Source: Cydia pomonella
Taxonomy: Eukaryota > Arthropoda > Insecta > Lepidoptera > Tortricidae
Length of the DNA stretch: 64,000 nt
Direction of reading: 5' to 3'
Assembly (NCBI RefSeq): GCF_033807575.1
Contig: NC_084726.1
Span: 7,936,001 to 8,000,000, forward strand
Positions 34,906 to 46,620 of the stretch are shown piece after piece. Position numbers and translations under genes: made by a program. Under the pieces are notes generated by a model. The model had not been told where the DNA came from, did no database searches, and saw nothing but the letters and a program-made list of their open reading frames with translations. The number at the start of each line of letters is the position of its first letter. Positions within the stretch are counted from its first letter, which is position 1.

Positions 34906-35605
34906 AGGCGTAGGGATGTGACGACCCCATCGCCCGCTGGTTTTACTAGTGCAATCAGTCAACGCAGGGCAGCTTGTGGCGAGCTGTTGGGGAGTAGCGA
35001 CCTCACGTACCCGAGTGCTCCTGGGGAGTTCTGTTAGCCGCAAGGAGGGTGGGTGGGACAGGATTCTCTGCCTCTGGCTTGCCTTAGCCGGCCGGCCAAA
35101 GTGGAGTCGTTAGAGCTATAAGCTCCAGGGGTGGAAGTGAAAAATTGCATAAGACGCGAGTTGGCACAGTGGCTGCTCGCAGCCACTGGGTAGAAAGCGG
35201 CGTACACCTCTCGACACCCCTGAGCCCTCACACCGGTGTTGCCCTTGAGCCATCCTAGATGTCGCTTTTTGTGGGGGCCCATCTTGTGGGGGCGAGTCAC
35301 CGTCTGCCGGAAATAAAATTGAATACCCTTTTATTAGGCAGGCGTCCGGTTTTTTATCCCATAGCCCAGTATTTAGTCCATCGCTTTCACCCAATAGCCC
35401 AGTTCATTTTAGATTCCATCAACCCTCAAATAGTCCTTACACCCTGGCGGGTGCTGCCTCTGCGTGCGTCCCATGACACGGGCAAGGGCAGCATCCGCTA
35501 GGTGTACTCCTTACATTTCATTAAAGTGTCAAAAGGGCCTCTACGTGTTGGCTTCGGCTCCGCGCACGCCTCCCAAAGGTCCGGAGCACCATTGTTCCGT
35601 GATGG
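34906..35605 (+). repeat. Family R-A repeat, longest copy (unclassified)
   Basis: A GC-richer block of about 700 bp, including CGACCCCATCGCCCGCTGGT, GTTGCCCTTGAGCCATCC, CGTCTGCCGGAAATAAAA and TAGTCCTTACACCCTGGCGG. The second half is shared with copies at 14723, 38012 and 58370. Open frames of 80-90 codons exist on both strands but are not conserved between copies. The start at an (AAT)n run suggests the 3' tail of a minus-strand retroelement; I could not identify a protein domain. Confidence 0.6.
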
Positions 35606-35613
35606 GAAAGACA

Positions 35614-35856
35614 TATAATAATAAATATTATAGGACATTATTACATAAATTGACTAAGTCCCACAGTAAGCTCAATAAGGCTTGTGTTGTAGGTACCTAG
35701 ACAACGATATATATAATATATTATAAATACTTAAATTAAATACATAGAACACCCATGACTAAGAAACAAATATCCGTGTTCATCACACAAAGGTTTTGAA
35801 CCCGGGACCATGAGCTTCATAGGCAGGTTCACTACCCACTAGGCCAGACCGGTCGA
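35614..35856 (-). mobile_element. SINE-A copy 9
   Basis: Reversed head (CGACCGGTCTGGCCTAGTGG), B box GGGTTCAAAACC and (TTTA)n-type tail at the left. It directly follows the R-A element. Confidence 0.8.
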
Positions 35857-35973
35857 CATACGACGACAGAATAAATGAGACTGGTAGTTATCTTGTTGAT
35901 TGAGTGATATCAGATATAGTGTCATTTGATGTATTTAAAAGTTTTAATTTTATATAAATTTAAGCAAAGGATA

Positions 35974-36029
35974 TATTAAGTACTAAACATTACAGCTATA
36001 TTAAGTACTAAACATTACAGCTATATTAA
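35974..36029 (+). repeat. 25-bp tandem duplication
   Basis: TATTAAGTACTAAACATTAC plus AGCTA occurs twice exactly, followed by a partial third unit. Confidence 0.9.
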
Positions 36030-36461
36030 ACTACTTAATTTACAAATTAATACACAGAAAACAAAAGACTCAATAATAAATTGTCTATTTTACAAAATCC
36101 AAATAGCATACACAATTAAACTAGTCATTTTATAAAAAAATAACCTTTTGTTCTACGGTAACCTTTTAGTCTCATTAAGATACGGACTAACCTACGTTAG
36201 GTGTTTTCCATTTAAGTTAAGGAAAATACAACTAGTCACGCAATTAATTTAATTCCATTTACTGACATTACTAACCTTATTTATTAATTCGTTATTTAAT
36301 CATTATGAATGAGGAAAATATAATTTTCCTCAAACCGTGGGAAACAAGTCATACCTACATATGACGAATGTCAATAGCCTTCAAAATCATAGAATAAATA
36401 TTCTAAAATCCAAAGGCGTAGATGTGTTTCGTTCGAAATATTTAATGCCTACATTCTTAGA
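36030..36461. other. Gene-free stretch
   Basis: AT-rich, with no gene or element that I can support. Confidence 0.3.
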
Positions 36462-36570
36462 TTCAGACCAAGTTAAGTTGGCAGCGATTTTGGCAGCAAG
36501 TGACGTTTAAAATAACACTTGCACTGTCTGGGCTGTCAAAACCGTGGCCAACTTATCTTGGTCTGACTGT
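36462..36570. mobile_element. TIR element family S, short copy
   Basis: TTCAGACCAAGTTAAGTTGG at the left is mirrored by CCAACTTATCTTGGTCTGAC at the right. GCACTGTCTGGGCTGTCAAA lies inside. Same family as 46172-46335 with a shorter centre. Confidence 0.75.
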
Positions 36571-37529
36571 AGTAACCTAACATAGTGGGTTCTTCTGGCT
36601 TAAAGGACTCGCATCCAGGCCATAAATGTAAAAAAAAAAGTGGGTTCTTCGTAAAACAAAAATTATGCTATTCAATAGATAAAGTTATGACGTTTTTAAG
36701 TTTTCATTTATTTATTAAGAACCTTTACAAAGCATGTAGAAGTTATAACATTCTGTACAAACCAAATACCTATACAATTGATTGAGTAAGATTTTACAGA
36801 ATCTAAAACAGTTTTGTGCTTCGAATTTGACAGGTAAACGATATCGCGCTGTACAGCTGCATACATCTTGCGGTAACTCTTATTGTCAAAAGTTGACGTT
36901 TGACAATTCAGTGACCGCAAAACATATGACACAGTACAGCGCCATCTGAATTGGATGTCAAACTAAGAGCCACGTTTTTTTTATTAGAATTTACCTTTCT
37001 TAATCAATTCTCTTTGGTACAAACAAATATTTACATCGTACTTTCGATCCTAATATGAATATTAATTGATGTCTGTCGGGCTCGTACAAAGAAATAAAAC
37101 AGCAGTGGAGTGGATGCAGGAAATGTTACTTGTCTTCGAATGAATCATCAAAGTTGGATTAATTGGAATATATTTGGATTTTTTGGCAAACCTTGTGGAT
37201 TGGTGCAGCCTGGAAAAGGGTTAAAACAAGGTTATTGTGAATACTTATCAAACCTAAATGTATGTTTCTAAAAAAACAGGTATTTACCTTAACTGCACTT
37301 AGCATTCAAGAAACGTAGGGAAAATCGCAATTATCATGTGTTTTGACGTCACATATGTTAACAACCGAGTTACCTTTATGACATCCTCACTTTCTGCGGG
37401 CCTTAAACTTCTGGTTTTACCCGCCAGGCTTCCCCAGTGACGTCAATAATGTGAGGCAGGTGTCTGTAAATCAAATAAGACGTGTGGAACCTTTTCTGGG
37501 TTACTTCCTAATAACACTTTCTCGTATAG
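36571..37529. other. Gene-free stretch
   Basis: No gene recognised. 36830-36960 contains GCGCTGTACAGCTGC ... GACACAGTACAGCGCC, a weak inverted pair that may be a decayed element. Confidence 0.3.
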
Positions 37530-37915
37530 TAAAAACCCCTATAATGGAACAGGCACCAGTAATGGGATGGTATAGACAAATTCTGTAAAACAAGTATTTA
37601 CTATCAGTTTTTAATCGCTGGCAACATTGTACCATACACGAGAGCCAAAGAGATGCTTAAGTTTAATTTTTCTTTGATATTTTTTAGTTTGAAAATTAAT
37701 TGCGCCATACATCCCATGACTGGACAAGAAAAACACAGTTTTAATTGGTTAATAATATTGAAACCAATTGAAGTAACTTTCATTAACTACATAGAAAACA
37801 TAAAGGACGAATTGGACATTCAACTTTTAAAGCATAAAGCGGTAGAAATTTCACTAATGTCGGTGAAATATCAAAAATACTCCAAATTGTCTCTTAAATG
37901 TCCCATGATTGGTGC
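37530..37915 (+). mobile_element. Family X element, copy 2 (uninterrupted)
   Basis: Runs TATAGTAAAAACCCCTATAA ... CCCATGATTGGTGCCGTTAA, about 386 bp. It is the reference for the copy split at 45649 and the copy inside the SINE at 24951. The 151-codon frame crossing it and the R-A repeat is chance. Confidence 0.7.
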
Positions 37916-38011
37916 CGTTAACGTAATTGTAAATAAAGATCTTGAGCAAGCTTGGCTTTTCCCTGAGTTGAAATTCCTTAATATTATATTAAGTCCGCCA
38001 TTTATACTTCT

Positions 38012-38235
38012 TTCCCATTACGGAGCAATGATTTTCCGGACCTTTAGAAGGCGTGCACGGAGCCGAAGCCAACACGTAGATGCCCTTTTGACACTTAATG
38101 AAATGTAAGGGGTACACCGAGAGGGTGCTGCTCTTGCCCATGTCGCGGGACACACACACAGAGGCAGCACCCGCCAGGGTGTAAGGACTATTGGTAGTTG
38201 ATAGAATCTAAAATTAAGTAAGTTATTGGGTGAAG
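38012..38235 (-). repeat. Family R-A repeat
   Basis: Inverse of the second half of the 34906 copy: GACACTTAATGAAATGTAAG, GCACCCGCCAGGGTGTAAGG. It directly follows family X. Confidence 0.65.
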
Positions 38236-39047
38236 GCGTTGTACTAAGTTTGCCGCCATTTGTACTTATTATTCGACAGTTGACAGTAGGTGTCTTTTTG
38301 TATATATTCCAATGCACTTTTCGGGATTAGGTAGCCATACAGATTGCGCAGAGGAATTAACTAGGTAATCTTCTGTTAAATTCCACGCCCTTTATTTAGT
38401 TTTCATTTTAATTTGGATTTACTTTTAAATTTTAATGAGTTACATATATTAATTATTAAAAAATAGCACGAGGAGAATAAAAAGATATATAATATTTGTA
38501 TATTATAAATTGACTTGACTGTACCTATTTTTTTTTTTACTAAAAGTCATTAAAAGTCGAACAGGCCCAAATGAATCATCATAACAATTAATTTGTTAAA
38601 AACCTCCAATAACAATATTTAAAACGTTCCAGGAAATATCTTCAACACATTAGATTATTAGGAGAATATCCTCTGGGTATTCTCCGATTTTTCACCCAAT
38701 TTGAAAATCCAACGTTTCGCACTTAACGATTGTGACGTACGTTCTAACATCAACTTTAAAATAAATTCCATAGAATCCCAAATCTAATGAGACATGTTAT
38801 TAGTAAGCGAGCTCATTGCAATCAAATTTCAACTTTATATCAGACGGATATAAGTAAATTTTCCAACAAATACATAAACCTAAATCGTAACAGTATTACG
38901 GGCATCTGATTTTGATCTGTAGTTCTTCATGAATAGAGTTAAATATTGAATGTGACAAATCCGTTACTCGACAGCCGATCGATTTCACACACGCGCAATG
39001 AAAACTTGCCATTCATGTACAAAAATCATCTGTTGCATTGCCACAGC
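38236..39047. other. Gene-free stretch
   Basis: AT-rich. One short quasi-inverted motif (AGGAGAATATCCTCTGGGTATTCTCCG) lies near 38661. No gene. Confidence 0.3.
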
Positions 39048-39049
39048 TC

Positions 39050-39125
39050 AGTCAGCCACAAGACGGGAACGCGGACACGCGACCGCCATTTTCTTTTTCA
39101 AATTTTAATTTTCGATCGCACCCCT
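39050..39125 (+). promoter_or_regulatory. Candidate non-coding first exon / start site
   Basis: A TCAGTC arthropod initiator (A at 39050) is followed by a GC-richer leader containing GCGGACACGCGACCGCCATT and then a consensus GTAAGT donor at 39126. No ATG begins a long frame inside. It could supply a 5' UTR exon spliced to the AG at 48764-48765, nine bases before the GCH1 start codon. No TATA box was seen. Inference from motifs only. Confidence 0.25.
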
Positions 39126-40875
39126 GTAAGTACTCGAACGTGTCTTTTGCGGATTGCTAAAAAAGTTAAATGTGAACGTTTAAAAAGTTTATTCTGGATC
39201 GGTGTAAGTACTAATTGGCATCTTTAAAAGTTTTTATGAATAAAATGGTATATTGTTTACTATAAACATTAATCTTTGATAAATAGTAGGCACAGATTTT
39301 TGAGTAAAATATGTTGCTGAAATAAGTAATAATGATCAACGATGATGGAGGTTATGTTTTTCGCGCGTATCTGCTCACAGATGAGTCTCAACGCATTGCG
39401 TGTTTTTTTGGAATCTTAGATATAAAAATGTTTATATTTATTTGAGTTGTATAATAGTTATCATAGTCAATATAGTAATGTTGTTTCAATAGCTAATTGC
39501 GTAAATATGTATTTTTACCAAAACGTTAATTCCATAAATACCAAAGCGTATTTAATGCAAAAACAGAGCCACTCAACCTTTGACCACATAGCATAAAAAA
39601 ATGAATGCTAATAATTAGAAAGGAACTGAGTATTAAATAAAATATAAATAAATGTGCAATTTAGCATACACGTGAGAGTAATATAAATAAAATTGCTACT
39701 GACTTTAATATAACAAGATTACAAGCAATAATAATTATGAATAACATGATAATTAACCACGAGTTAAGATAAGAATTGCATCATAATTGTAATTAGAGTA
39801 ATAATTACATTTGTAAGTGTACTTTTATTTAGCGTTTATTTTAATGATATTTTCATGGTTAAAAATCCTTATTATTAACCATGTTTGCATTAGTACTCTC
39901 AAAAAAGTAGGGTATACCTTTAACACTTAAATAAAGAATCCTAGAATAGAATAGAATAATCCTAGGTATTTAAGTAAGGTTTATTGTACAAATATATATC
40001 AAAATGAGAGGATCATCGAACTTGAAAACTAACCAATTAAAATATATTTATGATAATAAAAAATATATACTTTATAAGACATGCAATTGACACCAAAATA
40101 AGTAACAATTTTTTTTCTATCAAATATTAGACATAGACTACTTCACTATAGACTAAGCGTCATATGTAGAACTGAATTGTTACCTACTTTGAGCAGTCTA
40201 TGACATTAGACATTGTCTAATAAGTATTTTATCAGTCAGTTTTACAAAAATACTCGGGAAAAACAAGGTCAAGTATTTTTTGTGATTTCAATGGTTTCAA
40301 TCGGCAAAAACTTATATAAAGGAGGTGGATTAATCACAATATAATAGTGTTGTCACGCGATAAAACACTCTTAGTTCGTTTTATTGGTATAGGAAAAAAT
40401 ATATATAAACATATGAATATATACAAATAACTGAAATGAAATAGCTCCAGATTTCCTCCCTACTCCAACCTTCTGCGAGCCAAATATAGTATCCAATTGC
40501 GGACCAAAGTCCAAACGTGAATTAGATATTTTGCTTAGCAATTATGCATGTTATTTATACAGCTACTGCATCAAATCCCAAGGTTTATTTTCCGATAAAT
40601 CCTACTCCTAACGCAAAATTTTCAGCATTTTCTTTTATGAGATCACTCTACATAATTGTCTTCTACCGTATGTTCGTAACAAAAAGCATTTATCAAGTTT
40701 ATTGCGGAACAGGCCTTTATAATTTGATATAAAAAAATCCATTATCTAATAGCACAGTCATAACGAAGGTACTCCCTCGTCAAACTTAACTACAACGGCT
40801 TGATTGGCTTGCGTGTTATCTTTTAATTACTGAATCATCAATAAAAAATAACGTTTAAATGAACGAGTACATTTA
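39126..40875. other. Gene-free stretch
   Basis: Very AT-rich. A TATATAAAGG motif near 40313 has no gene behind it. No repeat assigned. Confidence 0.3.
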
Positions 40876-40990
40876 GGGGTCCTGCGCGGTCCAGGGTTAG
40901 CCAACTAGCTCTGAGTTAACCAATAACAACTCTGGGTTTAACCGGTTAGCTCCGAGTTAGTGGTTAATCCTGGATCGCCCAAGTGGCTCT
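40876..40990. mobile_element. TIR element family D, copy 3
   Basis: GGGGTCCTGCGCGGTCCAGG against CCTGGATCGCCCAAGTGGCT, with the GGTTTAACCGGTTAGCTCC and GTTAGTGGTTAATCC core. Confidence 0.7.
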
Positions 40991-41470
40991 TATAGTTATT
41001 TGTTTTACAAGGGGACATAGTTGTCAACTTCTCATGCTAATATTGATACCCGAGCAAGCGGAAGATTCCAAAAGTGAACCTTCGTTACTTTGCCATTCTT
41101 GCGGATAAAATGCAACTTTCTCGTTAGTTTTTGAAGAATAAAGAGCGCCTTTACGAGCTGATGTGGTGAACATATATTTATTTTTAAGTTATCTAAACTA
41201 TACATAACGGCTACCCTTAGCCGCATATAATTAGCCATAAATTCGTACCGCTTACTAATATTTAGCTGAGGCGCTATTCTGAATCTTACTGACATGTTGA
41301 TTATACACGGAATCATATTTGGTCAGTGAATCTCTTGACAGAAATCCTCAAAAATTAATAAATTACAGAACCGTAAAACCACCCAACTAAAGTCTAGTAT
41401 TACAATAAATAAAATAAATAAATAAATAAAAATTACAACTATGGTCAACAAGTTAAAACTAAATAACTAA

Positions 41471-41606
41471 GGGGCACTTGCACCAATCTTTATTTAGCCA
41501 CTTACACGGAGTTAACCGTTAACCCAGGGTTACATTGTACTGGTAACTGCGGGTTTAACTGGTTAACCTTGAGTTGGTGGTTAACCCTGGTGGCGCCAGT
41601 GGCCCT
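41471..41606. mobile_element. TIR element family D, copy 4
   Basis: GGGGCACTTGCACCAATC at the left is mirrored by GGTGGCGCCAGTGGCCCT. The core contains GTTAACCGTTAACCCAGGG and GGTTTAACTGGTTAACC. Confidence 0.75.
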
Positions 41607-44237
41607 GAGTATCAGTATTAATATTATATTAATATTATTTTAGATATTGTCCGAGTATAACTCTTTTTTTGCCTTAATACTGCGACATTCAAATAATACT
41701 TGCACGAAGCTACTCGAGTTAAAAGGAATCATCAGTGGTCTTTTTTCTATACAAACGTTCTCGACCATTTCTTCTCTGGATTTGGGCCCTAGATGAATAA
41801 TTCTTTTATGAGTTCAATGTTATAAATACCAGTTGTTATAAGAACTAGGTTACTTACTTAAAACGGCGAAATCGCTAAAAGCTGCCAAATAAACGCGCCC
41901 TAAACAGACGCACACAAAATCGGCAAAAATAAACGCAAAAATCAAAACGGTCAGACATATCTTTTTTTCATTCCGTTCCCAATATTTCTATACGGTTAAC
42001 TTGTGGAGGAGGAAAATGTCCAGAACAAAACCTCGATTTCTGAGATTTTTACCCAGGATTTATCGACTATTTACCTAAAATTTTCATATGTGAGCAGGGG
42101 CTCAGCTAGTATTTCCTCTCAATTGTGAACCATAGCTAAAAGCTTTTGGACATTGTTGTGTGGTTTTACAGAATTCTTAAAATATGAATTCCATTTCTAT
42201 TCAGAGTGGTCGGTCAGTTGGATCTGCAATCAGGAAAAAGTGTCCAATAGAGTAAGAAACTCGCCACGAGGCCTGTGGAGGTAACAAGATAGTCTCCGAT
42301 TTATTATGAAAATTGGTCACACAATCTCCTCTAAGAATTCGGTTATCGATGATCAAAATCTTCATGATAAATGAGCTGTTTCAAATTTAAAAACTATAAC
42401 TTCACAATGGCAAACATTAGATTGGGATTATATTTTTGTGCGCTGAATAAAGGTCCCGATATCCTGATATTGTTTACATTCATTAAACTGCGACTTTACC
42501 AGACAACTTTGAAACTATTCGACATAAGTTCAAAGTAAAATCATGGCGTTTAAGACCTTTTGTCCGAACAGTACTAAGGACAAGCGTTCTCTTTTGAGGC
42601 AAGGACACCCCGCTCGTTAGAACTTCGGTTTTTAATTACACCCGGTGGTCACTATGGACTTTAAGAGAACGAAATAAGAGCCATTTTTTAATGTTTTGTT
42701 ATATAGAACAAAGTCATAATTATGACCCTTGGTACATAAGTCGTAGTTTGACACTTAGTGCCTATGATTTGAAATGTTTGAATGTTAACAAACCTTAAAA
42801 TACAGTGCAAAATAGGTTTTGAGTGTCATCATCTGCCTGCGCCATTTCCCATCATCTGGGGTCCGCTCTCCTTGTCCGTTTTCTCCATTCTGAGCGATTT
42901 TGGGCGATATCTGGGTTCATATTTGCTTGTTTCAGGAACTCCCTTTTTTAATTTTAAAAGCTATTTTTGAACGTCGTTCAAAATACCTAACATTTGAGTT
43001 GATTTTTTGTAACCATTCTGTTAACGTTATGCCCCATTAGTTAATTTATTTTTTAAGGAACTTTGATAATTCTCTATGGGATGAAAGCAGTCGGCAATTT
43101 TAACGCTAAGAAATCTTATAATTTTTCCACCCTGAGACTGATCACTGAACTGAGACTATCAGGCTAACCTTGTAATTTATTTCCATGTATAGTATGCATA
43201 AAAACCAGTCGTTTAGTCTATTCACATAACAATAGGCAAAATAACTAATAAAAACTCATTAGGTTTACTCGTGCAGCAGAAAAAACCGCAAGAATACCAT
43301 AATATTATATACTTTTGCGTGCATAGTGGGCAATGAGCTCAAACATGACAACATTACTTAACCTATAGTAATTTTTCTTTGCTGCAATTATTAAATCATC
43401 TTTTTCCATTCAGTTCGTCTTTTTCCATTCATCATTTTGTTACAAAGTTATAAATGCGGTTAATAGTAGCGCTCTCTTGTACCTTAGCCGTACATTTTAT
43501 ACGGGGGTAACATTAGTTCCACAATTGACCAACTGCAACTTGTTGATTTGTGGTGTATTTGTATTCAATTATTCAACGTTGAGTGAATTATGGATACCTA
43601 TATACGTTTTTCACCTGGAAATACTGATTTCTTGGATAATGATTTAATACTTAGATAAGATTCTTAAGATTTTAAACGTTTTCAATATAAATGCATCTTT
43701 TTAAATAATAATAAAGTAATCCATACATACCTAATATGTAGTTTACAAGAGCGCATTGTCAACAAAAAATATTACTTAGAGACAATCCTTATATGGATGA
43801 CGTCGCGTTAAACTATGTAAACAACAAGACTTGAGACAAACCAAAAAAACATTAATTAATATGAATACCATCAATTAAGTACCTACTATGGGTAAGCATT
43901 TGTTTTAATGACTAAGTTTAGAACATAATATTCGAATTCAAAGCTTAAGGGGCTGTCAACACCCAATTTCGTTGAAATTGATGTTACTTAAGCAGGTTAT
44001 TAAAAAAAAACTATCTATTTTAGTAAAGCAAAAAAAAATGTTAATATTAATTATATTTCAAAGACCGTGGCTGTACTCGATACATGATTGGACGAAATCG
44101 GCTCGAATTTAGGAAAAATGACAATGCGCTTACCGCTGCGTTTACCGCGTCAAACAATTTGCGGTCATTAGATTATCTGATTTTAAATGGGCGTGCGGCA
44201 AACGGCTTAACAGCCTCTTAATTAGAATTCTTCTTTA
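41607..44237. other. Gene-free stretch
   Basis: About 2.6 kb with no ORF, splice-bounded exon or repeat that I can place. It may be unique intergenic or, if the distal GCH1 exon is real, intronic sequence. Confidence 0.35.
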
Positions 44238-44334
44238 AATAAATAAAAAACCGAGCGGTTTAACTAGTCCATTTAGTACTAACAATTAGTACTAAATGGA
44301 CTAGTTAAACCGCTCGGTTTTTTTTTTTTATTTA
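44238..44334. repeat. Near-perfect palindrome, ~45-bp arms
   Basis: AAACCGAGCGGTTTAACTAG then TCCATTTAGTACT, a 7-base loop and the exact inverse, ending in T-rich/A-rich flanks. Foldback MITE-like, no second copy here. Confidence 0.8.
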
Positions 44335-44339
44335 CAGAC

Positions 44340-44670
44340 GAAATGCTTTTAACATGTGCATCAAAATTTATAACCGCATACCTGAAGAAGTAAGGTCACT
44401 ACAGTGACCTCTCTTCAGGCGTGCACTGACAAATTGGCTATTGGACAAATGTTATTATTGTGTTAAGGAATTTATTGAATGTAATGGGACTATTTTTTAA
44501 TTTGTATTGTTTAATGTTTATTTTTATTATTTTTTATTAATTAACATTACTTTTTCTTATTTAATGGATTTTGATTATATTGATTTAAAATTGTAATTCA
44601 ATATTTGCATGCCTGTATGTGGGCCGAATACACTGTGCACAAAAAACTGTATTATTATTTGATTGATTGA
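44340..44670 (+). mobile_element. Non-LTR retrotransposon 3' end (CR1/Dong-like)
   Basis: Reads RRNAFNMCIKIYNRIPEEVR, then, across a stop and frame change, ALTNWLLDKCYYCVKEFIEC. This matches the 'LYN.LP..... W.L...YYSV.EF' ending of many arthropod LINEs. The 3' UTR ends in a (TTGA)n-like tail (ATTTGATTGATTGATT). Confidence 0.65.
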
Positions 44671-45648
44671 TTACATACATAGTTCGAAAAAGCCCCACAT
44701 GAGGGTAGGCATTTAAAAATACTTTGTAGCACTCAAAATTGCCCTAGCTTTTGCCAGTTAACTTTTACGCTTTCGATGCCCATACAATACAAAATGAACC
44801 CACGTACCAATGAATATACTAAAATAATTTGCCATTCCACAAATGAACTAAAATTATGTCTTTAAATTAATATTCATATTATTGGAAACAAGTTACCAAC
44901 ATCCGAAATTATGCACGTTGCTATGGCATTTGCAGACTCGATCCTATTGTGTGTTTTTAATCACGATGCAATTTCGTAATTTTTTTATGTATTTGTAGAA
45001 TTATGTTTTTTTGCAAAAACTAAGCTTTTGGGAAGTATAAAAATAGGTGACTTACCTGTATCTTAAAATTAAACCTTACCTTTGGTGTAAAAATTATCTT
45101 ATATGTAGTTACAAAGTATTACGGTATTCTACTGTACCTATCTACTTATATCATTGACGACATTTTCATTCAAAAGTAAAAAAGCAAAAAATATACTTGT
45201 AACATTTTTGCGTCCAGTATTTTAATTCTCCGTACACTCCTTAATAATAATGTTGTCTATGGCATTTCATATGTTTTTAAATTGATTAATTAACTCAGAA
45301 GCCGCAACATTAAAATTAAAAGTAAAAGTCGACCAGTCCACTTTCGATGCTTTCTTTTTACCTCGTTTTGTTAACATAAACAATTTAGTGTCAGTCACTT
45401 TTCATTTAAACCCTAATGAAGACCTTTCTTTATGAAAAAAAATCTTTAAAAAAATATGGGTCTTAGCCATGGGGTCCGTGGGTATCGCCAAGGTGTGAGG
45501 TCTAGAGAATAAAACTAACTAAATGTATGCCCCTCCCCTTGGACATCGGCCACATGAATTCGTACGGAACCCTAAAAAGTCAAAACCAAAAAAAATATTA
45601 GTTGTAGTCCTTACTGACCTACAGTTGAGTAGTTATACAGTAGGTATA
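44671..45648. other. Gene-free stretch
   Basis: No gene. 45565-45580 holds ACGGAACCCTAAAAA, the bare right terminus of family Q. Confidence 0.3.
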
Positions 45649-45898
45649 GTAAATGCCCCTGTGATGGGACTGGCACCATTAATGGGATGGTATAGACAAA
45701 TCCTGTAAAGCAAGTATTTACCATTAGTTTTTAAACGCTGGTAACATTTTACCATAAACAAGAGCCAAAGAGCTGCTTACGTTTATGTTTTCATTGATAT
45801 TTGTTTGTTTTAACATTAATGGCGGCATACATTACCATGACTGGAGCAACAAAAAAACATAGTTTTAAATTGTTAATAATATTGAAATGAATTGCATT

Positions 45899-46121
45899 CT
45901 TCTTCTTCCTCCTGCCCTTATCCCACGTTATGTGGGGTCGGCACAATTCTCCTCTATCTTTCGTCACCTCAGCACTCACTCCTTTCTTTCTCATATCCTC
46001 TTTCACACAATCCATCCATCGTTTTTTGGGTCTACCATCCGCTCTCCGTCCATCAACATTCATTCCTAACATTATTTTTCCTATATGGCATTCATCCCTC
46101 CTCATTAAATGCCCATACCAC
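45899..46121 (-). mobile_element. RTE-like LINE 3' end with 17-bp target-site duplication
   Basis: The minus strand reads WYGHLMRRDECHIGKIMLGM, then NVDGRRADGRPKKRWMDCVK, then EDMRKKGVSAEVTKDRGE, the usual end of RTE-like ORF2. It ends in an (AAG)n tail. It is flanked by TTGAAATGAATTGCATT and TTGAAATGAATTCCATT, a 17-bp duplication with one mismatch. It is 5'-truncated. Confidence 0.85.
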
Positions 46122-46171
46122 TTGAAATGAATTCCATTAGCTTTCTTAAATATATAAAAAACATAAAGGAC

Positions 46172-46335
46172 AAATAGAGTCAAATCAAGTTTGCAGCGAT
46201 TTTGATAGCCCAGACGGTGCACGGGTTATTTTAAACGTCAAATTTCTATGAAATGATGACGTTTACTTGACAATTGCACCGTCTGGGCTTTAAAATGGCT
46301 GCTAACAGTGCTAACTTATCTTGGTCGGACTCTAG
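46172..46335. mobile_element. TIR element family S, long copy
   Basis: AGAGTCAAATCAAGTTTGCA at the left and TAACTTATCTTGGTCGGACT at the right. The inner inverted pair GCCCAGACGGTGCA / TGCACCGTCTGGGC flanks a further inverted TGACGTTT/AAACGTCA pair, so nearly the whole element folds back. Confidence 0.75.
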
Positions 46336-46439
46336 GACATTCAAATTTTAACGCATAAAGCGGTAGAAATTTTACAGGTGTCGGTGAAATATCAAAAATA
46401 ACTACAAATTGGAATGTCCCATGATTGGTGCCGTTATAT

Positions 46440-46620
46440 ACAATATCTGGGAGACCGAGATTTGCTCGGAAAACATATAGAAACGCAAAAATGCGCGTTT
46501 AGCCAGAGATTAGACCTAGCTAGATCGATTTTTCGCCCCCAAAAATTCCCATATAGCAAATCTTATCGAAATCGTTAGATCCCCGAAATATATAAGAATT
46601 GCTCGAGTTTAAAGGTATGA
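46440..46620 (+). repeat. Family U repeat
   Basis: CTGGGAGACCGAGATTTGCT, CCTAGCTAGATCGATTTTTC, ATCGAAATCGTTAGATCCC and GAATTGCTCGAGTTTAAAGG. The same family is at 17400 and, reversed, at 53755. Confidence 0.6.

Larger units (their letters stand above)
45649..46437 (+). mobile_element. Family X element, copy 3, with two nested insertions
   Basis: From TATAGTAAATGCCCCTGTGA to CCCATGATTGGTGCCGTTAT, matching copies 1 and 2. Two inserts are present: a reverse LINE tail (45899-46121) and a family S element (46172-46335). Removing both restores the family length. Confidence 0.75.

Noticed and set aside
37653..38108. 151-codon plus-strand frame
   Set aside because: It runs across a family X element and into a reversed R-A repeat. 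Neither part is conserved as protein in the other copies.
45887..46130. Overlapping plus-strand frames of 60-77 codons
   Set aside because: They are antisense shadows of the RTE-like LINE end, which reads correctly on the minus strand.
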